Assembly: GCA_026419655.1 (NCBI GenBank) | Contig: JANZZA010000737.1 | Coordinates: 1-7,018 of the forward strand | DNA from: Armatimonadota bacterium | Lineage (GTDB): Bacteria > Armatimonadota > Zipacnadia > Zipacnadales > FEN-943 | DNA: 7,018 nucleotides | Direction of reading: 5' to 3' | Translations under genes and position numbers: made by a program | Shown: piece by piece, positions 1 to 5,242 of the stretch | Numbering within the stretch: position 1 is the stretch's first letter | Layout of the letters: every line of letters begins with the position of its first letter | Notes under the pieces: model-generated | The model's database searches: none | Told to the model about the DNA's origin: nothing | Seen by the model: only the letters and a program-made list of their open reading frames with translations

Positions 1-1204
1 TGGCACTCCAATGGGTGACCGCTGCTCGCCTTTGCCAGGGAGGTAAGTTCTGGCTCTCCTGCAGGGCCAGGGCCATGAGCCGGCGTGCCTCCGCCAGGTC
101 TCCTGTCTCAGCACGCAGACGTGCTTGGGCGATGTGGCCAAGCAGTACTCCCAAGGCATCCCCGAGGCGCTGTTCGCGGAAGACGCCAAGGGCTTCTCGT
201 ACTTTTCCCTCGGCGGCTAGGGCCGCTGCCACGAGCGCCGCACACAGAGCGTCGCGTGAGCCTGCCAGCAAGGCTGCCGAGGCTGCGGTACGCGCGGATG
301 GTTCGTCCCCTGTGAGAAAGAAAACCAGCGCTTGCCGCTCGTGGACGATGGGCACATCCGGCCCAAGGGCTGTCGCTTCAGCACAATATCTCAGGGCTTC
401 TTCGTCGTTGCCCACGACCAGCGCGGCCAAAGCGGCTGTTGCCAGGGCTACTTGCGGCGCGAGTTCCAGCCGCCGCAAGGCGTTAGCAGCCCAGAGTATA
501 CCCTCGCTGTCGCTGCGCTGAGCCGCCCGCCGGGCAATGGTGAGCGCGGCCCCAATGGCCGCGGTTGTTGGCAGCAGCGACAGCAGCCGCACTGCCAGCT
601 CACTGTGCCGGCCTGTGGCCAGGTGCTCGATGACCCGCCAGTAGGCCTGCGCCTGCCTTGGGTAGCGGCTCAGGAGAGCGCGCATTTCCGCTATGGGCAC
701 GTCCTGGTCGAAAAGGACGGCGTGAGCGATAAGCAGGGGAAGATGCAGCGGGACAGGACTCACGCCCACTTCCCGTACTCGCTGAAGCACATCGCGGGCT
801 TGAGCGTAGCGTCCTGTGATGAGGTAGCCCCAGGCAAGCATCTCCCAAAGCTGCTGTTCCGCGGACGCCTGCTCGAAGAATTTCAGTGCCCGTTCGCCGG
901 CTTCTATGGCGCGTTGCCATTCATCGGCATTCGCAAAGGCGAAGGCCAAGGCGATGGCTATGTCCGCCTCGTCAGGCAGGGCCGTGCTGGCGGCCTTCAA
1001 GTGAGCCAGGGCGGCCTGGTCATCACCGGCCCGGGAAAGCACCACGGCTTGCGTGAACTTGCGCCACGCCGTGGCCCCGGGGTGTCCAAGACGCTCCGCA
1101 GCCGCTACCAGTCGGTCGGCTACTCCGCCGAGGGACGTGTGAAGACGGATCAACATTCTGCCCGCGGCGAGGAAGACACTACCGACCCAGCTTCTATGCG
1201 CCAT
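1..1204 (-). CDS. TPR-repeat protein, 3' end cut by window edge
   Basis: An uninterrupted frame of 401 codons runs from an ATG at 1204 to the window edge without a stop, so the C-terminus is missing. The start is supported by GGAGG at 1217-1213, eight bases upstream. The product is alanine- and leucine-rich with repeated helix pairs of about 34 residues that look like tetratricopeptide repeats: roughly residues 44-77, 78-111, 117-147, 250-283, 284-317 and 351-383, with typical small-residue spacings such as LAWGYLITGRYAQARDVLQR. I see no signal peptide, catalytic motif or clear membrane helix; the segment near residues 6-20 is hydrophobic but contains an arginine. TPR proteins are protein-interaction scaffolds, and no specific partner can be read from the sequence. 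It overlaps the end of fumB by 11 bases, so it is probably translated by coupling with fumarase. The open + strand frames here (15-521 and 332-1489) are antisense shadows. The reading frame is firm and the family fairly firm; the function is unknown. Confidence 0.82.
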   Translation of the reverse strand, partial: MAHRSWVGSVFLAAGRMLIRLHTSLGGVADRLVAAAERLGHPGATAWRKFTQAVVLSRAGDDQAALAHLKAASTALPDEADIAIALAFAFANADEWQRAIEAGERALKFFEQASAEQQLWEMLAWGYLITGRYAQARDVLQRVREVGVSPVPLHLPLLIAHAVLFDQDVPIAEMRALLSRYPRQAQAYWRVIEHLATGRHSELAVRLLSLLPTTAAIGAALTIARRAAQRSDSEGILWAANALRRLELAPQVALATAALAALVVGNDEEALRYCAEATALGPDVPIVHERQALVFFLTGDEPSARTAASAALLAGSRDALCAALVAAALAAEGKVREALGVFREQRLGDALGVLLGHIAQARLRAETGDLAEARRLMALALQESQNLPPWQRRAAVTHWSA

Positions 1205-1769
1205 TCTTTCCGCCTCCGAGCAGAGGCTCCTCGCCGGCGAAAATGGTTCCACCCACGGCGTCATAGGCTACAAGCAGCGGCATGTGGTCAAACGTCAACT
1301 CGTAGATGGCTTCTGGCCCAAGGTCTTCATAGGCGGCTACACGTGCGGCCACGACTCGCTGGGAGAGAAGAGCCCCCGCGCCTCCGACGGCCACGAAGTA
1401 TACAGCTCTGTGTCGGACAAGGGCCTCTCGTGCTTGCCTGGAGCGATTGCCTTTGCCGATGGTGGCCACGACGCCCATGGAGAGAATGAGGTCGAGATAA
1501 GGATCCATACGCGCAGAAGAAGTTGGGCCGCAGGAGCCTATGGGGCGGCCTGGTGGTGCTGGCGTGGGACCGCAGTAATAGATTATCCGGCCTTCGAGAG
1601 GCACGGGCGGCTCTTCGCCTATTTCGACGGCCCTTCGCAGTCGGCTGTGCGCTGCGTCCCGTGCCGTGTAAACCTGACCGGATAACGCCACATACTGCCC
1701 GGCCTTCAGCGCAGCTATGGCTTCCCGGGCGCAGGGCATCTCCAGTTCCACAGGCGCGTCGGCTGACAT
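1194..1769 (-). CDS. fumB: Class I fumarate hydratase, beta subunit (C-terminal domain type)
   Basis: Encodes 191 residues, the usual size for the separate beta subunit of the two-subunit iron-sulfur fumarase, which hydrates fumarate to L-malate reversibly in the cytoplasm. Family motifs are in order: GQVYTARDAAH at about residues 31-41, a YYCGPTPAPPG stretch from about 64, GPTSSARMD at about 81-89, IGKG near 104, AVGGAGAL near 127, and the late PLLVAYDAVGG. Tartrate dehydratase TtdB is a close relative and cannot be excluded from sequence alone, but nothing tartrate-related is nearby. I chose the ATG at 1769 because it overlaps the fumA stop as TGATG and follows AGGGGTG at 1781-1775. The frame is open further upstream to 1844, but that would add residues unlike the family. 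It joins fumA by one base and the downstream TPR gene by 11 bases. Confidence 0.94.
   Translation of the reverse strand: MSADAPVELEMPCAREAIAALKAGQYVALSGQVYTARDAAHSRLRRAVEIGEEPPVPLEGRIIYYCGPTPAPPGRPIGSCGPTSSARMDPYLDLILSMGVVATIGKGNRSRQAREALVRHRAVYFVAVGGAGALLSQRVVAARVAAYEDLGPEAIYELTFDHMPLLVAYDAVGGTIFAGEEPLLGGGKNGA
1213..1217 (-). promoter_or_regulatory. Ribosome binding site of the TPR gene, inside the fumB coding end
   Basis: GGAGG lies eight bases before the ATG at 1204 and within the last codons of fumB. It decides the start of the TPR gene. It also accounts for the Gly-Gly-Gly run at the FumB C-terminus, because those glycine codons encode the Shine-Dalgarno. Confidence 0.75.
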
Positions 1770-2611
1770 CACAACACCCCTGTCGCGTGACGAGCGGCGT
1801 GACAATCGAAAGCCACTGCTACTGGCATGGATGCGATGTGACACGGCTGATATTCGACGTTTACGCTCAGCGCCGTGACCTTGCCACCCAGGCCCATGGG
1901 GCCGATACCCGTTGCATTGACTGCTTGGAGTAAGCTCTTTTCCAGCTCAGCCCAGGCAGGCTCTGGGTGCGGCTTGCCCAGCGGTCGCAGCAGCGCCATT
2001 TTGGCCAGCAGCGCTGCGCGCTCCATGCTCCCGCCAATGCCCACACCGATGATGCCCGGTGGACACCATTTTCCGCCCTGCTCTTTTACTCTTTCCACCA
2101 CAATCCGGATTACATCTGCCGGGCCGGCCGCAGGTGTAAGCATCCATACTGCCCCTGCATTTTCGCTGCCTCCACCCTTCACCGCCACCGTTATCTCAAG
2201 GTTTTCTCCTTCAGCGAGTCGCATGTGGATTATGGCAGGGGGGTTGTCGCCGGTATTGCTGTCGCGCCGTAGCGGGTCTGCCAGCACGGAGGCACGAAAG
2301 GGGAAGGGGGTGTAGGCCGCCCGCACTCCGTCATTGATGGCACTCTCCAGGTCGGCCACTATCTTTGCGTCTTGCCCCAGCCGCACAAAGCAGAACACCA
2401 CGCCCGTGTCCTGGCATATTGGGAGCCCTTCCTGCTCTGCTATTTTGGCGTTTTGCACTATCTGATCAAGCGCCCAGCGTCCTCGGGGAGACGTTTCTGT
2501 TTCTCGGGCTTGCTGCAGGGCTGCCATGACGTCGTCCGGCAGGCGCAGGTTCGCTTCAACGCACAACCTCCGCACTAGGTCGCTGATGGCTTCTTCAGTT
2601 ATACAGCGCAT
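1769..2611 (-). CDS. fumA: Class I fumarate hydratase, alpha subunit (N-terminal, [4Fe-4S] domain)
   Basis: A complete 280-residue alpha subunit that carries the catalytic [4Fe-4S] cluster of class I fumarase and pairs with the beta subunit encoded next. Visible signatures are ICQDTG with Cys66, a GGGSENAG segment at about 147-153, KWCPPGIIGVGIGGS with Cys183, GPMGLGGK near 237-244, and PCHIASMPVAV with Cys257. Cys66, Cys183 and Cys257 are the likely cluster ligands by family knowledge. Class I fumarases are oxygen-labile, which fits an anaerobic or microaerophilic host. I chose the ATG at 2611 because GAGGGG lies eight bases upstream and the length then matches the family. The frame stays open to 2722, but that extension lies over the end of rlmN and is basic and low-complexity. 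The gene begins 17 bases after the rlmN stop, so it is most likely in the same transcript. Confidence 0.95.
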   Translation of the reverse strand: MRCITEEAISDLVRRLCVEANLRLPDDVMAALQQARETETSPRGRWALDQIVQNAKIAEQEGLPICQDTGVVFCFVRLGQDAKIVADLESAINDGVRAAYTPFPFRASVLADPLRRDSNTGDNPPAIIHMRLAEGENLEITVAVKGGGSENAGAVWMLTPAAGPADVIRIVVERVKEQGGKWCPPGIIGVGIGGSMERAALLAKMALLRPLGKPHPEPAWAELEKSLLQAVNATGIGPMGLGGKVTALSVNVEYQPCHIASMPVAVAFDCHAARHATGVL

Positions 2612-2619
2612 CCTTTTGA

Positions 2620-2625
2620 CCCCTC
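2620..2625 (-). promoter_or_regulatory. Ribosome binding site of fumA
   Basis: GAGGGG sits in the 17-base spacer after the rlmN TAA, eight bases before the ATG at 2611. It supports the short form of FumA and leaves no room for a separate promoter in the spacer. Confidence 0.7.
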
Positions 2626-2628
2626 GGA

Positions 2629-3711
2629 TTATGCGGGCCTTGCGGTGCCTTTTCCACGCGGGCTTGCGTGTTTGGCCTGGTCCATTTCCTCTTCGATAGC
2701 TTGGCGCCGCAGTTGTCCGCACGCGGCCTGTATGTCCCTGCCCAGAGACCTCCGCAGCGTTACCTCGATGCCCTGGTCGCTCAGTCGTCGCGCGAAGGAT
2801 AGGGCCTGCGCCTTGCTGGACGCTAGAAACTGACGTCCCTCGACCGGGTTCATACGGATGAGATTCACGAGGTGTCTGCGGCTGGCGAGGAGTCGAGCAA
2901 GCTTGTCGGCGTGGGCAGGAGCATCATTGACGCCGCGCAGTAGTACGTAGGCATAAGTCACTGGCTGGCCGCCACGCGTCTCGGTCCAGAAGTCACAGGC
3001 CTCGATTAGCTCGCGGATTGTCCACTTGGCTGCGCCTGGCATGAGTTGACGTCGCAGGTCGTCGGTGGGAGCATTCAGCGAGACGGCCAGCTCGAGGCGC
3101 CGCGGTGCATCCCGCGCTAACTGTTTGATCGCTGGCACTATCCCACACGTACCCACAGTAACGTGCCTCGGTGAAATACCCATCCTGTCAGGTGCCACAA
3201 AGTTTTCTATGGCAGCAAGAACTTCCCCGTAGTTCAGCAGCGGTTCACCAGTACCCATGAATACGATGTTAGTGACTTCCGCACCGATGCTGAATAGAGA
3301 AACCACCTGCCGCACAAGCTCACTGGCCGACAGGTTGCGCTTGAGGCCGCCGATCGCAGAAGCACAGAAGACGCAGCCCATAGCACAGCCAACCTGAGAG
3401 GACAGACATGCTGTTTCTCCCCAGCGCGTCCGCATAGCCACACACTCGACTGCCTCACCTCCGTGGAGAGCCAGGAGGAGCTTGACGCTGTCCTTGCCGT
3501 CCCATCGGCGCAATACTGGCAGTCCGCCCACCTCAAACTCCGCGGCCAGCTGTTCGCGGAGCGAACGCGGCAGGTTTGACAGGTCCGCGAAGCTCGTCGC
3601 CCGGCGTCGGTATACGCCCTCCATGATTTGCTTGGCCCGGTAGGCTGGTTGGCCGCGCGCTTCCAGCCAGGCAACAAGTTCTTCCGCACGCATATCGTAA
3701 ATGCACCGCAT
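2629..3711 (-). CDS. rlmN: Dual-specificity 23S rRNA A2503 / tRNA A37 C2-methyltransferase (radical SAM)
   Basis: RlmN methylates C2 of adenosine 2503 in 23S rRNA and of A37 in some tRNAs, tuning the peptidyl-transferase exit region and decoding accuracy. The 360-residue product has the full family pattern, numbering from the ATG at 3711: a helical N-terminal domain (AEELVAWLEARGQPAYRAKQ), then SSQVGCAMGCVFCAS with the radical SAM CxxxCxxC cysteines 109, 113 and 116, and Cys102 seven residues earlier, equivalent to E. coli Cys118. FMGTGEP (about 151-157) and MNPVEGR (about 287-293) follow, then AACGQL with Cys331, the methyl-carrying cysteine equivalent to E. coli Cys355. A basic tail of about 20 residues follows. 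Both mechanistic cysteines are present, so the enzyme should be active. The start is uncertain: GTG at 3720 is in frame but has a poor ribosome site, while the ATG follows a weak GAGTGG. It heads the rlmN-fumA-fumB-TPR unit. The related resistance enzyme Cfr is less likely given chromosomal context and C-terminal fit. Confidence 0.95.
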   Translation of the reverse strand: MRCIYDMRAEELVAWLEARGQPAYRAKQIMEGVYRRRATSFADLSNLPRSLREQLAAEFEVGGLPVLRRWDGKDSVKLLLALHGGEAVECVAMRTRWGETACLSSQVGCAMGCVFCASAIGGLKRNLSASELVRQVVSLFSIGAEVTNIVFMGTGEPLLNYGEVLAAIENFVAPDRMGISPRHVTVGTCGIVPAIKQLARDAPRRLELAVSLNAPTDDLRRQLMPGAAKWTIRELIEACDFWTETRGGQPVTYAYVLLRGVNDAPAHADKLARLLASRRHLVNLIRMNPVEGRQFLASSKAQALSFARRLSDQGIEVTLRRSLGRDIQAACGQLRRQAIEEEMDQAKHASPRGKGTARPA

Positions 3712-3722
3712 GGCGACCACTC

Positions 3723-3739
3723 AGGGCTTGTCCGGCCCT
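3723..3739 (-). other. Small hairpin just before the rlmN start
   Basis: AGGGC pairs with GCCCT around a seven-base loop, ending two bases before the alternative GTG start at 3720. It would bury the only AAGGG purine run near that GTG. It has no T tract, so it is not a terminator. Confidence 0.3.
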
Positions 3740-3746
3740 TGCGCCG

Positions 3747-3815
3747 ATGGGATGATACCGCGGCGGATGGGGTAACGCTACCGCCCACATCACTGGACAG
3801 AATGGGTAACCGCCC
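3747..3815 (-). repeat. Three related short repeats upstream of rlmN
   Basis: Read on the minus strand, GGGCGGTTACCCAT (3815-3802) recurs as GGGCGG-TAGCG-TTACCCCAT (3786-3767) and more loosely as GGTATCATCCCAT (3759-3747). The middle copy can also fold, since its GGCGG at 3785-3781 pairs with CCGCC at 3766-3762. The similarity is seen by eye; whether it is a binding-site array, an RNA element or chance is open. Confidence 0.35.
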
Positions 3816-3874
3816 TGGGCCTTTTCTTTTCCGCGCCCAATGGACCCGGCCGGAACACCCGCGCAGGTTTTCTG

Positions 3875-3905
3875 AAGGTAAGAGCTTTCGGAAAAGTTAT
3901 ACCTT
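3875..3905 (-). other. Compound hairpin with UNCG-type loop in the rlmN leader
   Basis: AAGGTA at 3905-3900 and TACCTT at 3880-3875 are perfect complements. Inside, CTTT and AAAG enclose the tetraloop TCCG, which is of the stable UNCG class in RNA. The two stems are separated by a small internal loop (TAA against CTCT), giving ten base pairs in all. A -10-like TATAAC at 3901-3896 overlaps the left arm, so the inverted repeat could instead be a DNA operator. Confidence 0.4.
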
Positions 3906-4077
3906 AGCCTCTTATCAATCTGGCCGGGCTGCCTCCGCCACAAGCGCTGTATCGCACAGTGGGGGTTGGGGACGGTGAGCCAATCGTCGGCCGCTATGCA
4001 CGGGACAGTGGACGGCCAAGGGCTAAATCTGCTGGCTGTCATCGGCGCGGGCAGGGTGTCAGCACATGCCACAGGCC

Positions 4078-4098
4078 GGGGCGTTTGGGAAAAGCCCC
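4078..4098 (-). terminator. Weak hairpin downstream of cysK
   Basis: GGGGC at 4098-4094 and GCCCC at 4082-4078 can pair around an 11-base loop, 31 bases after the cysK stop. No run of T follows, so it does not meet the usual Rho-independent pattern. It might protect the transcript end or act with Rho. Confidence 0.2.
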
Positions 4099-4129
4099 AC
4101 CACCTAAGCCATGCTGACGCTTCCCGCCC

Positions 4130-5062
4130 CTACGCCTGCGCCTCGTAGATGCTCATCGAGAGGTACCGCTCCCCGGTGTCCGGCAGGACGACGACAATGG
4201 TTTTACCCTCGCTCTCCGGGCGTGCAGCTACTTTAAGCGCTGCCCAGGTGGCCGCCCCTGCCGAGATTCCCGCCATTATCCCTTCCACGCGCGCCAGTTT
4301 TCTCGCGGTTGCGAAGGCGTCTTCCTCACTCACGCAGATTATTTCGTCTACTACGCTGCGGTCGAGCACCTCGGGCACGAAGCCTGCTCCTATTCCCTGA
4401 ATCTTGTGGGGAGAAGGCTGGCCGCCCGACAGCACGGGCGACTTGGCTGGCTCGACAGCCACGACCTTCACTGACGGCTTCCGCTGCTTTAGTACTTGTC
4501 CAACGCCTGTTATCGTTCCCCCCGTGCCAACACCCGATACGAATATGTCCACGGTTCCGTCAGTATCCCGCCATACTTCCTCGGCCGTTGTCCGCCGGTG
4601 CACTGCCGGGTTGGCCGGGTTGCTGAATTGCTGGGGCATGAAAGCATTCGGCAGCTCGCCCAACAGTTCTTCTGCTTTCAATACAGCCCCTCTCATGCCC
4701 ATCTGAGGGTCCGTAAGTACTATTTCTGCTCCCAGGCCAGCCAGTAGCTGGCGCCGTTCCACAGACATGCTTGCTGGCATTGTCAGGATGAGCCGGTATC
4801 CTTTTACCGCCGCCACCATTGCCAGCGCGATGCCCGTATTTCCGCTGGTTGGTTCCACAAGTACTGTCCTCTCTGGCGAGATTAGCCCGTCCCGTTCCGC
4901 CGCCTCTATCATGGCCAGGCCTATGCGGTCTTTGACGCTTCCGCAGGGGTTGAAACTTTCCAGCTTGCCCAAGACGCGCGCCTTAAGGCCTCTCGCGAGG
5001 CGGTCTAGGGCCACCAGGGGGGTGTTGCCAATCGTGCCCAATATGCTCTCGAAAACGTTCAA
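4130..5062 (-). CDS. cysK: Cysteine synthase (O-acetylserine sulfhydrylase), PLP-dependent
   Basis: CysK makes L-cysteine and acetate from O-acetylserine and sulfide in the cytoplasm. The 310-residue product is full length for the family. It opens with FESILGTIGNTPLV, has the PLP-binding lysine K44 in NPCGSVKDR, the PTSGNTG loop (71-77) that contacts the substrate carboxylate, the SGVGTGGT phosphate-binding loop (176-183), GISAGA (265-270) and PDTGERYLS (294-302). The start is a TTG at 5062, supported by GGAGGT at 5075-5070 with seven bases between and by matching the conserved N-terminus. A GTG at 5179 and an ATG at 5119 are in frame but lack a ribosome site and would add a non-homologous polar stretch. 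A cystathionine beta-synthase-like or CysM role is possible for this fold, but the overall pattern is CysK. No cysE is visible in the window. It lies 180 bases after the transglutaminase gene and may have its own promoter. Confidence 0.95.
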   Translation of the reverse strand: MNVFESILGTIGNTPLVALDRLARGLKARVLGKLESFNPCGSVKDRIGLAMIEAAERDGLISPERTVLVEPTSGNTGIALAMVAAVKGYRLILTMPASMSVERRQLLAGLGAEIVLTDPQMGMRGAVLKAEELLGELPNAFMPQQFSNPANPAVHRRTTAEEVWRDTDGTVDIFVSGVGTGGTITGVGQVLKQRKPSVKVVAVEPAKSPVLSGGQPSPHKIQGIGAGFVPEVLDRSVVDEIICVSEEDAFATARKLARVEGIMAGISAGAATWAALKVAARPESEGKTIVVVLPDTGERYLSMSIYEAQA

Positions 5063-5067
5063 TTCAG

Positions 5068-5084
5068 CCACCTCCGACTGGTGG
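5068..5084 (-). promoter_or_regulatory. cysK ribosome binding site within a potential occluding hairpin
   Basis: GGAGGT at 5075-5070 lies seven bases before the TTG at 5062 and fixes the cysK start. CCACC at 5084-5080 is complementary to GGTGG at 5072-5068, forming a five-pair stem with a seven-base loop that would take up part of the Shine-Dalgarno. The complementarity is seen directly; a control role is inference. Confidence 0.5.
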
Positions 5085-5179
5085 ATATTCCTTTGGTTCT
5101 TCCCGTGGTGTTCTATCATCGTTTCGTCGAGCTTGGTGCTGACAAAAACCTCTGCTCGTCGTTCAGAGTTCCCGCGCAC

Positions 5180-5210
5180 GCGTCAAGGCTCTTTTGGCCT
5201 GCTGCGACGC
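5180..5210 (-). other. Two-stem hairpin in the spacer before cysK
   Basis: GCGTC (5210-5206) pairs with GACGC (5184-5180), and inside it AGGC (5200-5197) pairs with GCCT (5189-5186). It begins 33 bases after the transglutaminase stop. Without a T tract it is not a standard terminator. It overlaps a lone -35-like TTGACG at 5186-5181. Confidence 0.25.
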
Positions 5211-5242
5211 CTGTTGGGGGGCCTGATGATTGTCGGATGTCG

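Larger units (their letters stand above)
3712..4129. other. Gene-free interval between cysK and rlmN; possible structured leader
   Basis: This is the only stretch over 300 bases without a gene. On the minus strand it offers several inverted repeats: 4098-4078, 4018-3990 (GGCCG with CGGCC), 3905-3875, 3867-3831, 3839-3816, 3785-3762 and 3739-3723. There are also three related short repeats just before rlmN. I recognise no riboswitch, T-box, tRNA, 6S, RNase P, SRP or tmRNA signature. Open frames across it, such as 4072-3533 on the minus strand, look like chance in GC-rich DNA. It probably carries the end of the cysK transcript and the promoter and leader of the rlmN unit, but no good -35/-10 pair could be named. 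Confidence 0.4.

Noticed and set aside
15..521. A 168-codon + strand frame at the window start
   Set aside because: It is antisense to the TPR coding frame, and its Ala/Ser/Arg-rich low-complexity product fits no family.
332..1489. A 385-codon open frame on the + strand
   Set aside because: It lies antisense to the TPR gene and the end of fumB, both of which have ribosome sites and family motifs. Its translation is rich in Arg, Gly and Pro with no recognisable domain, as expected of a shadow frame in GC-rich DNA.
3896..3918. TTGATA with TATAAC as a promoter for rlmN
   Set aside because: Both boxes look good alone, but only 11 bases separate them, which is too short for a sigma-70 type promoter.
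3961..4020. CCACTG in the gap as a cobalamin riboswitch box
   Set aside because: The other conserved cobalamin elements are absent and the neighbouring genes have no B12 link.
3533..4072. A 179-codon minus-strand frame spanning the gap and the start of rlmN
   Set aside because: It would overlap rlmN by nearly 180 bases in another frame, has no good ribosome site and shows no motif.
5115..5145. TTGTCA with GATGAT as a cysK promoter
   Set aside because: The hexamers are moderate but the spacing is 19 bases, so the match is too weak to annotate.
5158..5186. TTGACG as the -35 of a cysK promoter
   Set aside because: At 17-18 bases downstream there is only AACGAC or ACGACG, a poor -10, and the hexamer sits inside a predicted stem.
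5063..5242. T-box or SAM riboswitch ahead of cysK
   Set aside because: Cysteine genes are common targets, but I see no T-box antiterminator sequence, SAM-I core or terminator with a T tract in the 180-base spacer.
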